A stretch of DNA of 64,000 bases from Pseudoroseicyclus aestuarii (GCF_003217255.1 NZ_QJTE01000004.1:248001-312000), one strand, 5' to 3'. Counted from the first letter of the stretch, positions 1-8,053 are shown. The notes: generated by a model from the letters alone, not told the origin. A program made the numbers and translations.

Positions 1-1
1 C

Positions 2-247
2 AAGCGCCTGAAGCGCCTCGAAGGACAGGTCCGGGGGGTCACCCGGATGGTCGAGGACGACCGCTACTGCGTCGATATCCTGACGCAGATCGCCGCCGTC
101 CGCGCCGCCCTCAAGGGGGTCGAGAAACTGCTGATCGACGATCACGCCGCCCATTGCATCGAGGATGCCCTCGCCTCCGGCGACCGGGAGGACCAGAGGG
201 CGAAGTTCACCGAGCTTCTGGACCTTCTCGACAAGGCGCGCGGCTGA
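2..247 (+). CDS. Metal-sensing transcriptional repressor, CsoR/RcnR (DUF156) family, N-terminus cut off
   Basis: The frame is open from the first bases of the window, so the true start lies upstream; about 81 residues are visible. The start matches the CsoR/RcnR/FrmR helix 1 (KRLKRLEGQVRG). A cysteine in RYCVDIL lies 25 residues before the first histidine of DDHAAHC, which ends in HxxHC. This gives the Cys-His-Cys set of copper CsoR and also the second His used by nickel/cobalt RcnR, so the metal cannot be decided. These all-helical tetramers repress metal-efflux genes until metal binds. The next gene, convergent, encodes a NicO-type Ni/Co transporter, which makes an RcnR-like role plausible. 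The frame and family are certain; the ligand is inferred. Confidence 0.85.
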   Translation, partial: KRLKRLEGQVRGVTRMVEDDRYCVDILTQIAAVRAALKGVEKLLIDDHAAHCIEDALASGDREDQRAKFTELLDLLDKARG

Positions 248-373
248 CCGCATCGAGGGAACGGCTCGCGCCAGTTCCCGCCCCTGGAGCAGGGTTGCGC
301 CACCCGCGCGCTTTCCTCGATTGGGGCCCAGATTAGGCCCAACGCCCGCGCGGCCTGCTGCGTGTCGCGGCGC

Positions 374-1321
374 CTAGATCAGCCGGGCCAGCACCTCAAG
401 GGAGACGAGGCAGATCGCCGCCCCTGCAGCGATCTCGACGACGGGAAGGAGGCGCAGGGCGCCGGTCCCGCCCCCGAAGGAGCGCAGCGTGCTTTCGCGG
501 ACGAAGACGCTGGCGATGGCGACCGCCACCGTCACCGTCGCCGTCCCGAGGGCCATGGACAGGGTTCCGAGGATGCCCATAGGCAGAAGGTCCATGTAGG
601 CGGACAGAACGAGCAGCAGGATCGCGCCGGAGCAGGGGCGGATCGCCACGCCGCCGACCAGCATCAGCATGTCGCGCAGACCGCCCGCCCGCTCGACCTC
701 GTCGAGGGTCGGCGCGTGACGATGGCCGCAGCCGCAATGATCGTGGTCGTGACCGTGGTCGTGATGGTGGGCATGCCCGTGAGAGCATTCCTGCAGCGCC
801 TCCCCGGCAGGGGCGCTGGTCTTCCAGAGCCGCCAGAGGGAGATCAGGCCGCGGATCACCAGCCACAGCCCGATGCCGGCCACGGCCAGGGTGCTCGCGG
901 GGAGCATCAGGGTCTCTGCCGCGCCCGTGAGTTGCTGGCGGGTGAAGCCCACCAGCAGCAGCCCCACGAGCACCAGCAGGATCGCCGTCGCCGCCTGCCC
1001 CAGGGAGGAGATCACCGCGATCCCCGCAAGGCGAAGCAGCGCCACCCGCCGTCCCAACCCGTAGCCCCCGATAAGCAGCTTGCCATGGCCCGGGCCCACG
1101 GCATGGAAGAAGCCGTAGGCGAAGCAGATGCCGAGAAAGAGGGTGACCGCCCCGGGCTCGCCCGCGCGCAGCGCCCGCAGCGTTCCGGCAAGCGATGTCT
1201 GGAAATCGCGCTGCCAACCCGCGGCCCAGGCGGCCACCCGCATGTCGACGCCGCTGGCCAGCACCCAGACGAGCGCCGCCACCAGCACCGCTGCGGGTGC
1301 GATCAGGAGGGCGCGTCGCAT
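374..1321 (-). CDS. Nickel/cobalt transporter, NicO/RcnA family
   Basis: A 315-residue polytopic membrane protein. It has an N-terminal hydrophobic segment (about 5-24), the family motif HAVGPGHGK near residues 73-81, several further membrane helices, and a cytosolic or periplasmic loop at 181-202 made almost only of His, Asp, Gly and Cys. Such His-rich loops are typical of RcnA-type Ni2+/Co2+ exporters and some NicO transporters. It overlaps the 3' end of the upstream DUF1007 gene by 19 bp and is the last gene of a reverse-strand set led by a zinc-type binding protein. DUF1007 and NicO genes commonly pair. Export is favoured over import because of the RcnA-like loop, but substrate and direction are inferred. 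Confidence 0.85.
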   Translation of the reverse strand: MRRALLIAPAAVLVAALVWVLASGVDMRVAAWAAGWQRDFQTSLAGTLRALRAGEPGAVTLFLGICFAYGFFHAVGPGHGKLLIGGYGLGRRVALLRLAGIAVISSLGQAATAILLVLVGLLLVGFTRQQLTGAAETLMLPASTLAVAGIGLWLVIRGLISLWRLWKTSAPAGEALQECSHGHAHHHDHGHDHDHCGCGHRHAPTLDEVERAGGLRDMLMLVGGVAIRPCSGAILLLVLSAYMDLLPMGILGTLSMALGTATVTVAVAIASVFVRESTLRSFGGGTGALRLLPVVEIAAGAAICLVSLEVLARLI

Positions 1322-1968
1322 GTCAGCCTGAAGCTGTCGGCGAAGAGGACGCCGATGTCGGGAATCTCGATCACTTCGAAGGGGTCCTCCCCCATGTCGA
1401 TGGCGGCGAGCCTGTCGCCGTATTCCTGCTGCGCCGCATCGGTATCCGCCTCCGTGCGCGTCAGCTGGCAGTCGTCGCGGCCAATGACGCCGGGCTCGCC
1501 CGGAACCTCGTAGGCCACGAAATACGTCGGATCGTAGGAGCGCGCGACGATATCCGCCCCGGCGAGGGCAAGGGGTTCAGCAAGGCGGCGGGTGTGGGAT
1601 GTCGTGATGCGATCACCCTCGAAGCTGGCGGCATGGTCCGTCGGACGGTCCAGGGTCACCTCGGCCCCGTCCCGCGTGACGCTGAAATCGCCCGGAAAGC
1701 CGGCCTCCCAGTCGACGTCCTGCCCGGCGAAGGCATCGAGGCGATCCTGCTCGGGCACCCCGTCGCCGTCGGCATCCAGATCGCTCTCCTCGATCATCAG
1801 CAGCGTGTAGAACTCGTCGTAGGTCCAGTCGATCCGCACGGCCACGAGCTGCCCCTCCTCGATGACGAGGTCGAAGCGGGTGTCGATGAAGATATGCGGA
1901 TGCGCGGCCGCGCTTCCCGCCGCACCGGCGAGGATCACCAAGGAGAGCAGGAGGTCGCGTCTGGCCAT
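1303..1968 (-). CDS. DUF1007 family exported protein
   Basis: About 221 residues starting at the ATG that gives a clean signal peptide (cleavage near residue 22, before HPHIF). The HPHIFID start of the mature protein is characteristic of DUF1007, whose members sit beside NicO or nickel transporter genes. An EF-hand-like acidic loop (DADGDGVPEQD) follows about 50 residues into the mature part and could bind a divalent cation. An in-frame ATG 219 bp upstream exists but gives an Arg/Pro-rich leader that looks non-coding. The stop codon lies inside the NicO gene, suggesting translational coupling. A periplasmic accessory role in metal transport is an inference from context. Confidence 0.82.
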   Translation of the reverse strand: MARRDLLLSLVILAGAAGSAAAHPHIFIDTRFDLVIEEGQLVAVRIDWTYDEFYTLLMIEESDLDADGDGVPEQDRLDAFAGQDVDWEAGFPGDFSVTRDGAEVTLDRPTDHAASFEGDRITTSHTRRLAEPLALAGADIVARSYDPTYFVAYEVPGEPGVIGRDDCQLTRTEADTDAAQQEYGDRLAAIDMGEDPFEVIEIPDIGVLFADSFRLTCDAPS

Positions 1969-2104
1969 GGGGCCATCTGTTATCCGCCCGCGCCCCGTCC
2001 CGCAAATGCATGCTCCGGGTGCGAGCGGAACGATGCCGGGGCCTGCCGCCGCGCGCGGCTGGCGAGCGCGCCTCCCGCGCCCTGCCCGGACGTGACGCGG
2101 GAGA

Positions 2105-2137
2105 GGGACCAGCCGGCCGCGAGGGGCGGCTGGTCCC
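2105..2137 (-). terminator. Strong stem-loop after the zinc-binding protein gene
   Basis: A 10-bp perfect stem (GGGACCAGCC pairing with GGCTGGTCCC) lies in the 215-bp gap between the binding-protein stop and the DUF1007 start. There is no T-run, so it may be a weak terminator or an RNA-processing/stabilising hairpin that sets a higher level for the binding protein than for the downstream genes. Confidence 0.45.
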
Positions 2138-2183
2138 GGCCTTGGCCGGCCCGCGCAGCCGGTAGCTGCAGCGGCCCTCTGCC

Positions 2184-3245
2184 TCACTCGGCGCAGGAGA
2201 CGATCGCCTCGCCGATGGCGGTCAGGAACGCCGGGTAGAAGTCCGGGCCGAGCGCGATGTCGCTGCCAAGGGGGTCGATGGTGCCGGAATGCCCATCGGC
2301 GCCCTCGAGCACCGTCTCGACGAGGCCCTGATTGAACTGGGGCTCCGAGAAGACGCAGCTCACGCCCAGCTCTTCCACCGTCTCGCGGATCTCCGCCACG
2401 CGGGCCGGGCTCGGGTCGGAGGCGTCGCCGACCGAAATCGCGCCCGCCGCCGTCATGCCGAAGCTGGTCTCGAAATACTGGTAGGCGTCGTGGAAGACGA
2501 CGAACTCAAGCCCCTGGACCGGAGCGAGCGAGGCGCGGACCTCCTCGGCAGCCGTCTCGATCTCTGCCCTGCCCTCTTCCGCGTTCGCCTCGTAGGTCGC
2601 GGCATTCTCGGGATCGGCTTCGGCCAGCGCCTCGGCGATCACGCCGAGCCAGACCTGCGCATTGTGCGGATCGAGCCAGGCGTGGGGATCCGCTCCGTCG
2701 TGGGAATGGTGGTGGCCTTCGTCCCCGTGCTCCACGTGGGCATCGGCATCCGCGTCCTCATGGGCGTGATCGTGATCGCCGTGCTCGTGGTCATGCTCGC
2801 CATGGTCATGATCCCCGTGGTCGTGGTCACCGTGGTCATGCTCGCCATGGTCATGATCCCCGTGGTCGTGGGCTTCGAAGGTCGCCCCCTGGCAGAAGGG
2901 CAGCGTTTCGGTGCCCGGCGCGTCGAGAAGCGCGATCACCTCCGCATCGCCGGCAAGGGTCTCGATCACCCCGCCCAGCCAGGGCTCGAGCTCCGGTCCG
3001 ACCCAGAAGACGAGGTCCGACTCCTGCAGCGCACGCGCCTCGGACGGGCTGAGCGAATAGCCGTGGGGCGTGGCGCCCTGCCGCACGATAAGCGCGGGCT
3101 CCCCCAGCCCCTGCATGACCCGGGCGACGAGGCCGTGAACCGGGCCGATATCGGCCGAAACCTGCGGCACATCCGCCGCGGCGGGCATCGCGCAGGCCGA
3201 GGCGAGCAGGCTCGCGATGACTGTCTGGTGAAGGCGGTTGGGCAT
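2184..3245 (-). CDS. znuA: Zinc ABC transporter substrate-binding protein, ZnuA type, with long His-rich loop
   Basis: About 353 residues. The chosen ATG is preceded by AGGAGA at good spacing and gives a signal peptide (about 1-25); an upstream in-frame start would run through the operator. The mature part is a cluster A-I metal-binding protein: a first ligand His in ATPHGYS (residue 61), a His/Asp-rich loop (about 126-182), then DPHAWLDPHN and FHDAYQYF, which carry further ligand positions. Such proteins capture Zn2+ in the periplasm for ZnuBC, and the charged loop is typical of high-affinity zinc forms. No znuB or znuC is next to it; instead DUF1007 and NicO genes follow. A Zur-like palindrome sits about 40 bp upstream. 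Family assignment is firm; zinc specificity is likely, not shown. Confidence 0.88.
   Translation of the reverse strand: MPNRLHQTVIASLLASACAMPAAADVPQVSADIGPVHGLVARVMQGLGEPALIVRQGATPHGYSLSPSEARALQESDLVFWVGPELEPWLGGVIETLAGDAEVIALLDAPGTETLPFCQGATFEAHDHGDHDHGEHDHGDHDHGDHDHGEHDHEHGDHDHAHEDADADAHVEHGDEGHHHSHDGADPHAWLDPHNAQVWLGVIAEALAEADPENAATYEANAEEGRAEIETAAEEVRASLAPVQGLEFVVFHDAYQYFETSFGMTAAGAISVGDASDPSPARVAEIRETVEELGVSCVFSEPQFNQGLVETVLEGADGHSGTIDPLGSDIALGPDFYPAFLTAIGEAIVSCAE
2789..2871 (-). repeat. 45-bp period tandem repeat coding the His-rich loop
   Basis: A 38-bp stretch at 2789-2826 recurs without change at 2834-2871, a 45-bp period (15 codons). It encodes the HDHG-type repeats of the binding-protein loop. 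Being in frame, copy-number change would lengthen or shorten the metal-binding loop without breaking the gene. Confidence 0.8.
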
Positions 3246-3283
3246 CTGTCTCTCCTTCTGGACGACCGTGTCGAAGCCATACA

Positions 3284-3303
3284 TGATACAGTATAACGTA
3301 TCA
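3284..3303. promoter_or_regulatory. Zur-like operator palindrome upstream of the zinc-binding protein gene
   Basis: TGATACAGTATAACGTATCA is a 20-bp dyad with 16 of 20 positions symmetrical, AT-rich in a GC-rich setting, about 40 bp upstream of the start codon. Its centre resembles the GTTATA/TATAAC half-sites bound by Fur-family zinc regulators (Zur). This fits zinc-repressed expression of the downstream set. Assignment to Zur is inferred from motif and position. Confidence 0.55.
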
Positions 3304-3480
3304 ATACGAGACATGGGCAACCCCGAGGGTCGAAAATCCGATGAGCCGGCCGGACGGCGCACCTTGCCAGCGCGGTGCCCGCTTCGCCTATGCCCGTCGC
3401 GGGCAAGCGCCGGGCCTGAACGGCGCCTCGGTTTTCCGGGCTGGGAGCCCTGTTAGGCCGCTCCAAAGACGATTGGCTTT

Positions 3481-3506
3481 AGGAGAGGAGTGGTGCCCGG
3501 GGGCGG
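3481..3506. repeat. Left copy of tRNA-Phe 3'-end direct repeat (putative attachment site)
   Basis: 26 bp that match 25859-25884 at 24 positions, including an 18-bp identical core AGTGGTGCCCGGGGGCGG. The core is the 3' end of the tRNA-Phe gene (acceptor stem plus CCA, complement). The next 11 bp still resemble the tRNA T-arm at 7 positions, but the rest of a tRNA is absent. This is what a tyrosine-recombinase integration at a tRNA 3' end leaves at the far end of the inserted element. Confidence 0.7.
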
Positions 3507-3782
3507 CGTCGGATCACGCCCTGAAGCCCTTGTAATTGTTGCTGTAGGTGTCCACCAATCACGCTGAAGCAATTCCAGTTAGATCAATGTGTTGGGTGTA
3601 AGGTGTCCACCACCGTTGAGCAGAAGGCATGATGCTGAACCATGCCGTAAGTAGCTAGTACTATCGGCCCAAAGCTGGCGTTCGGTGCTCTGGCCCGCCG
3701 CAGCCGTTCTCGGACGAGGCTTTGTGAGACCATCGGAGTCTCAGAACAACGGGATTGTGGGCACGAGATGCATTGCCCCGAC
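3507..3782. other. Non-coding left end of the island
   Basis: About 276 bp without a credible gene, lower in GC than its neighbours. It holds two copies of AGGTGTCCACCA (3546-3557, 3601-3612). It also has the string CTGAAGCAATTCCAGT at 3564-3579, whose two halves reappear in inverted orientation and 8 bp apart just left of the right repeat (about 25836-25860). Short open frames here have no recognisable product. Confidence 0.5.
3546..3612. repeat. Two AGGTGTCCACCA repeats near the left island end
   Basis: Two identical 12-bp copies, starting at 3546 and 3601, lie 40 to 95 bp inside the left attachment-like repeat. A third identical copy lies near the right end (25794). The spacing and presence at both ends resemble arm-type integrase binding sites, although remnants of an insertion end are also possible. 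Confidence 0.45.
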
Positions 3783-4349
3783 TCACCGCAGCAGCTCCGC
3801 CAGCGGTATGAGCGTGACGAAGACCAGCGCATCGGCAGCGTTGCCTGCCAGTGTGCCCGTGTCGACCGTCAGGCAAGCGGGAGTGTGGAACAGACGTAGG
3901 GCGGGCAGCATGCGCGGCACCTCGCGGGCATAGTCCGCATAGCCGGCGAAGGCAGCGCGCAGGAAGCGTTCCTCGCGCGATGCGGTCAGGGACAGGATCA
4001 CGAATGCCGCCCCTCCCATCACCGCCGCCAGCGTCACGCTTTCCAGCATCAGACCGAAGCCCGTCGCGCCGATGGTGGAGAACAGGTAGAGCGGGTGACG
4101 GCAGATCGAATACGGCCCCTCTCGCAGAAGGGTCCGGTTCTTGCGCCCACCGATGTAGAGGATGGCCCAGAAGCGGCCCAGCACCGCCAGCAGGATGGCC
4201 AGGATGCCTGCCGTTTCCAGCAGGTCCGCCGCACCGCCGGAGATCGCGGGACGGGTGAAGAGGGTCAGCGGAAGCAGGCCAAGGAAGGCCAGTCGCAGCG
4301 CGAGGATACGGATCTTCTGGTTGAACGGTCGGGCAATGGTCGCGGTCAT
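3783..4349 (-). CDS. Isoprenylcysteine carboxyl methyltransferase (ICMT)-family membrane protein
   Basis: 188 residues with three or four membrane helices. The motif REGPYSICRHPLY (about residues 77-89) followed by a hydrophobic span and a later EERFLxxxFxxYADY segment are the hallmarks of the ICMT/phospholipid methyltransferase superfamily, in which this conserved region holds S-adenosylmethionine and the active site. Bacterial members methylate varied small or lipid substrates; the substrate here is unknown. The gene begins 10 bp after the upstream phosphatase gene, so the two form an operon. I chose the ATG giving MTATIARPF; an upstream in-frame ATG lies inside the phosphatase gene. Confidence 0.78.
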   Translation of the reverse strand: MTATIARPFNQKIRILALRLAFLGLLPLTLFTRPAISGGAADLLETAGILAILLAVLGRFWAILYIGGRKNRTLLREGPYSICRHPLYLFSTIGATGFGLMLESVTLAAVMGGAAFVILSLTASREERFLRAAFAGYADYAREVPRMLPALRLFHTPACLTVDTGTLAGNAADALVFVTLIPLAELLR

Positions 4350-4359
4350 GATGCCCCCC

Positions 4360-4917
4360 CTACGAGGCATAGCCGAGCCAGCCTTCCAGAGCCTCCCAGC
4401 TCTGGTCGATCGGCCATGCGGCGGTGTGGGGAAGGGAGATATGGCCATAGCGGAAGGAAATCTGCGCCTCGGCCACCTCCTCGTCCTGCCCGTGATCCGC
4501 CAGATATAGCGCCGAGGCGAGGCCGCTGCGGTCGGCGCCCGACATGCAATGGATCAGCACCGGCTTCGGTGCGTCGCGAAGCAGCGCGATCAAGGCGGCG
4601 GCCTGTGTGCGATCCAGCCCCTTGCTGGCTGACATCGCGAAATCGTAGTGGGCCAGGCCAAGGCTATTCGATGCCGCGACCTCCTCGTCGTACCAGGCCG
4701 TGCCCTCATGCGCGCCGCGCAGGTTGATGACGCTGCGGATGCCGCTGTCCTGCACCCATCCGCGCAGATCGGCAGCATCGGGCTGGGCCGAGCGATAGGC
4801 CTCGCCCACTACGACGGGGTGGAAATTGCCGCTGGCTTGAAGGTAGCCAAGGTACCCGCCCGGCACGGCAAGGCACAGAGAACAGGCGACGGCGGCGCGG
4901 CGCAGGAGGGGCTTCAT
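4360..4917 (-). CDS. Membrane-anchored dual-specificity/tyrosine phosphatase-like protein
   Basis: 185 residues. An N-terminal hydrophobic segment (about 8-27) acts as signal anchor or signal peptide. The rest is a compact cysteine-phosphatase fold with the P-loop HCMSGADRSG (Cys124, Arg130, the C-x5-R signature) and an upstream YRSAQPD motif typical of DSP-like phosphatases (DUF442/fused DSP family). The active domain would be periplasmic if the N-terminus is a signal anchor. The gene is divergent from an OmpR-type two-component system 97 bp away and co-directional with an ICMT-like gene. Lipid or sugar-phosphate substrates are as likely as phosphotyrosine. Confidence 0.78.
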   Translation of the reverse strand: MKPLLRRAAVACSLCLAVPGGYLGYLQASGNFHPVVVGEAYRSAQPDAADLRGWVQDSGIRSVINLRGAHEGTAWYDEEVAASNSLGLAHYDFAMSASKGLDRTQAAALIALLRDAPKPVLIHCMSGADRSGLASALYLADHGQDEEVAEAQISFRYGHISLPHTAAWPIDQSWEALEGWLGYAS

Positions 4918-5014
4918 TGTCGGGGTCCGTGTGATTGCCCGCCCCCTATCGCGCGCCAAGCTGACGCGAACCTGAATGGCTGGCGCGGCCCGGGCCGCAG
5001 GCTATGATCGGGGG

Positions 5015-5671
5015 ATGCGGATCTTGCTGATCGAAGACGACGAAGGCCTTGGATCGGCCGTGCGCGACCAGATCGCGGCGGAGGGTCACGTGCCGGACTG
5101 GGCGATGGACCTCGCGGAGGCACGGGATCACCTGGCAACCATGCGCTACGATCTGCTGCTCCTGGACATGATGCTGCCCGACGGCGCGGGGCTGACGGTG
5201 CTGCGCGAGTTGCGGCGCGGGGGCGCGGCGGTGCCGGTCATCATCCTGACGGCGATGGACCGCATCACAGATCGGATCGACGGGCTGAACGCCGGGGCGG
5301 ACGATTACCTCGTGAAGCCCTTCGACCTGACGGAGCTTTCAGCCCGCATTGGCGCGGTCGCGCGCCGCTATGCCGGGAACCCGAACCCGCACCTGCGCCT
5401 CGGACCCTTCGCCGTCGATCTGGCGCAACGCCGCATCGACGGACCGGGGGGGGCGGTGGATCTGAGCCAGCGCGAATGGATCGTTCTGGAGACGCTGCTT
5501 CAGAACCGCGGCAGCACCGTCGCGAAGTCCCGCATCGAGGATCGGCTCTACTCCTTCGACGCCGAGGTCGAGAGCAACACGATCGAGGTCTATGTCAGCC
5601 GCCTTCGCAAGAAGCTGGGCCGGGACAGCGTGGAGACGTTGCGCGGCCTCGGCTACCGGATCGCACGATGA
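5015..5671 (+). CDS. Response regulator, OmpR/PhoB family (QseB/PmrA-like)
   Basis: 218 residues: receiver domain (1-115) with the acidic pair Glu7-Asp8-Asp9, phospho-acceptor Asp51 and Lys101 in DDYLVKPFD, then a winged-helix DNA-binding domain ending in SRLRKKLG...RGLGYRI. The start chosen is the ATG giving MRILLIEDDEG, which matches the family exactly; an upstream in-frame start only adds a non-family leader. The stop overlaps the start of the histidine kinase gene by 4 bp (ATGA). Among OmpR regulators it is closest in look to the QseB/PmrA branch. The divergent phosphatase/ICMT genes are likely targets. Confidence 0.93.
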   Translation: MRILLIEDDEGLGSAVRDQIAAEGHVPDWAMDLAEARDHLATMRYDLLLLDMMLPDGAGLTVLRELRRGGAAVPVIILTAMDRITDRIDGLNAGADDYLVKPFDLTELSARIGAVARRYAGNPNPHLRLGPFAVDLAQRRIDGPGGAVDLSQREWIVLETLLQNRGSTVAKSRIEDRLYSFDAEVESNTIEVYVSRLRKKLGRDSVETLRGLGYRIAR

Positions 5672-6933
5672 GGGTGCGCAGCCTGCGCCGCGACCTGGTG
5701 CTCGGCCTGGGACTTGGGCTGACGGCGCTTTGGGTGCTGGCGATGCTGGGCGCGTCGGTGATCGTCCGCGAGGAGATGGGCGAGGTCTACGACAGTCTGC
5801 TGGAGGAGACCGCCGACCGCATCCTGCCGCTGGCCCTGCAGAGCGGCGCACAGGATCTTCCAGCCGAGGCGGAGGTGCTGCTGACCTGGGTGCTGCGCGA
5901 CGCCGGCAGCATCGTCCGGCGCTCGGGAGACGCGGAGGATGCCGTCTTCGCCACCCCCGCGCCCGAGGGGTTCAGCACGATCGACGATCACCGCCACTTT
6001 GTCCGCACAGATGGGAGCCGCAGCCTCGACGTGGCCAGCCCGCTGGAAGAGCGGCGCGAGGCAGGGCGCGGCATCCTGCTGTCGTTGCTGGTTCCGGCGC
6101 TGGTGCTGCTGCCGCTGTCGCTTCTCGGCATCGCCTGGTTCACAGGCCGCAGCTTTCAAAGCGTCACCGCCCTTTCGGCCGAGGTGGCGGCCCGCGCGCC
6201 GGAGGATCTGCACCCCCTGACAACCCCTGACCTGAAGGCCGAAATGCTGCCGATCCGCGATGCCGTGAACCGGCTGATGGGGACTCTGGACACGGCGCTG
6301 GAAGCGGAGCGGGCGTTCTCGGCGAATGCCGCGCATGAACTGCGCACCCCCATCGCGGCCACATTGGCGCATGTCCAGCGCCTGCTGGCCGAGGCCGACG
6401 GCCCCCTGCGCGACCGTGCCGTCACGGTGGAGGCGGAACTGAAGCGCGTGGCCCGGCTGATGGAGAAGTTGCTGCAGCTGGCCCGGGCCGAGAACGTGCC
6501 CGGCCCCTCTCATGCCATCGATGCAGTGCCGATCCTGCGCATGGTTGCGGACGACCTGCGCTTGCCCCTGACCGGGCCAGAGGCCCTTCCGGTGCGGATG
6601 GACCCCGACGCACTGGCGATCCTCACGCGCAACCTCGCCGAGAACGCCGCCCGGCACGGCCACGAGCCCCGCATCACGCTGTCGGAGGCCGGCAGACTGA
6701 CGGTGGTGAACGCCGGACCCATTGTCGCTCCGGAGCGGCTGCCCCTCCTCACACGTCGCTTCGAACGAGCCGGCGCGCGCAGTCAGGGCTCGGGTCTGGG
6801 GCTGGCCATCGTCGCCGCGATCTGCCGAAATCACGACCTGACGCTCCATCTCGCGTCCCCTGCACCCGGGCAGAGGGACGGGTTCGAAGCGCAGGTCGAT
6901 CTGCTCGTCGCAAGCGCACGGGAGCGATCCTGA
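5668..6933 (+). CDS. Sensor histidine kinase, partner of the preceding response regulator
   Basis: 421 residues. Transmembrane helix 1 (about 10-32), a periplasmic sensor segment of about 100 residues, helix 2 (about 137-158), a HAMP-like linker, an H-box with phospho-acceptor His223 in AAHELRTPIAA, and a C-terminal ATPase with the G2 box GSGLGLAIV. The N-box (NLAENAARH) is present and the CA domain is short but complete. Translation is coupled to the regulator by an ATGA overlap. The domain order is that of QseC/PmrB-type kinases, which sense cations or membrane stress in the families known; the signal here is unknown. Confidence 0.92.
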   Translation: MRVRSLRRDLVLGLGLGLTALWVLAMLGASVIVREEMGEVYDSLLEETADRILPLALQSGAQDLPAEAEVLLTWVLRDAGSIVRRSGDAEDAVFATPAPEGFSTIDDHRHFVRTDGSRSLDVASPLEERREAGRGILLSLLVPALVLLPLSLLGIAWFTGRSFQSVTALSAEVAARAPEDLHPLTTPDLKAEMLPIRDAVNRLMGTLDTALEAERAFSANAAHELRTPIAATLAHVQRLLAEADGPLRDRAVTVEAELKRVARLMEKLLQLARAENVPGPSHAIDAVPILRMVADDLRLPLTGPEALPVRMDPDALAILTRNLAENAARHGHEPRITLSEAGRLTVVNAGPIVAPERLPLLTRRFERAGARSQGSGLGLAIVAAICRNHDLTLHLASPAPGQRDGFEAQVDLLVASARERS

Positions 6934-7003
6934 CGAGGCGGGGACTATCGACAGAAAACGAAGGCCTGCTGTGCGAACCTTCCGAGCGCGACAGATCAGC
7001 CAG

Positions 7004-7939
7004 TCATTGCAAGTGAGGCGCCGCTTGGCGACCCTTTCGACCATAGGCTCCCGGCGCCATGCCGACGAGCCGCCTGAACGCAGTGCTGAAAGCGGCATCC
7101 GACTCGTATCCGAGAGAAACGGCAATTTGCGAGATCGTCTCGTCTCCGCTGAGCAGACGGTCACAGGCCAGCATCATGCGCCACTGCGTCAGGTATGCGA
7201 TCGGCGCAGAGCCACAGACGGTCCGGAAGCGCTGCGCAAATCTCGACCGGGACATCCCGGCAATCTGTGCAAGGTGTGGCAGCGTCCACTTCGCCCCCGG
7301 ATCACGGTGGATCGCGGCGATCGCCGGTCCGATCCGCTCATCACCTATAGCGAAGAGCCAACCGACGCCCCGGTCTCGCTCCTGCGACAGGTAGAGCCGG
7401 AGCGCCTGGACGAGAACAAGATGGGCCAGGTTTCGAACCACGAGCGACGCACCCGGGCCGACATCGACGAGCTCGCGTCTCATCCGATCCAGTGTCCACA
7501 TCAACCCGACCCGGTCATCGCCGTCGCGAAGGGGGGCGATCACCTGCATGGAACCGAGCAGCAGGTCCGAATGCGCGCCGGTGAAGTCGAAGTGCCCGCC
7601 GAGCATCATCGTGTCGCCGCCCCCGTTCACTGTGGCGATGCCCCCGTTCCAACCCTCGTCGGGGAGCGACGAGATCGGCATGGCATCGACGGCCGACCCC
7701 CTCGACACGGTGAAGCCGCGCCCATGCGGCAGCAGGACGCAATCTCCCGCCGACAATTCTATCTGCTCGGGCTGGTCGTCGACCTGAAGCCATGCGGCTC
7801 CCGAAACGAGGGCGAAGCACTTCAGCCCGCTGTGCTTGCCGAACCTGATCCCCCAGTCGCCGCCGAAATCGAACCCACCGACGACCGAGGTGCGCGGCTT
7901 CATGAACGACAGGATATCGGAAAAGGGGTCGGCTGCCAT
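7004..7939 (-). CDS. AraC-family transcriptional regulator with N-terminal cupin domain
   Basis: 311 residues. The N-terminal half is a cupin sensing domain of the AraC-binding type, with SGAAWLQVDDQ and SAGDCVLLPHGRGF as the usual beta-barrel strands. The C-terminal 100 residues hold two helix-turn-helix motifs (LPHLAQIAGMSRSRFAQRF and ISQIAVSLGYESDAAFSTAFRR), the AraC signature. It is divergent from a small EthD-domain gene 114 bp away, its likely target. Regulators of this type usually respond to small aromatic or polar metabolites, but no ligand can be read from the sequence. Confidence 0.9.
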   Translation of the reverse strand: MAADPFSDILSFMKPRTSVVGGFDFGGDWGIRFGKHSGLKCFALVSGAAWLQVDDQPEQIELSAGDCVLLPHGRGFTVSRGSAVDAMPISSLPDEGWNGGIATVNGGGDTMMLGGHFDFTGAHSDLLLGSMQVIAPLRDGDDRVGLMWTLDRMRRELVDVGPGASLVVRNLAHLVLVQALRLYLSQERDRGVGWLFAIGDERIGPAIAAIHRDPGAKWTLPHLAQIAGMSRSRFAQRFRTVCGSAPIAYLTQWRMMLACDRLLSGDETISQIAVSLGYESDAAFSTAFRRLVGMAPGAYGRKGRQAAPHLQ

Positions 7940-8053
7940 GAGCGGGACGATCGCGAATATTATAGGGACGTCATCGCATAGCGCGTCCGATCACCGGTAG
8001 CTATCTCCGCATCACGGCAAGGGCCGCTTCCGATTGCCTACAAGGAGATTTCG

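Noticed and set aside
362-1513. 383-codon plus-strand open frame over the NicO gene
   Set aside because: Composition is Arg/Gln/Ala rich without domain features, and the reverse-strand gene has membrane helices and family motifs.
2786-2875. CRISPR-like array
   Set aside because: The repeats are in frame in a His-rich coding loop, without spacers. No CRISPR array or cas gene was seen in the window.
3481-3517. A second tRNA-Phe gene at the left repeat
   Set aside because: Only the 3' acceptor part and a weak T-arm likeness are present; anticodon and D-arms are missing. Treated as an attachment-site copy.
3584-3832. An 82-codon reverse open frame at the island's left end
   Set aside because: Ser/Arg/Cys-rich, no family likeness and no ribosome site; it overlaps the end of the ICMT-like gene.
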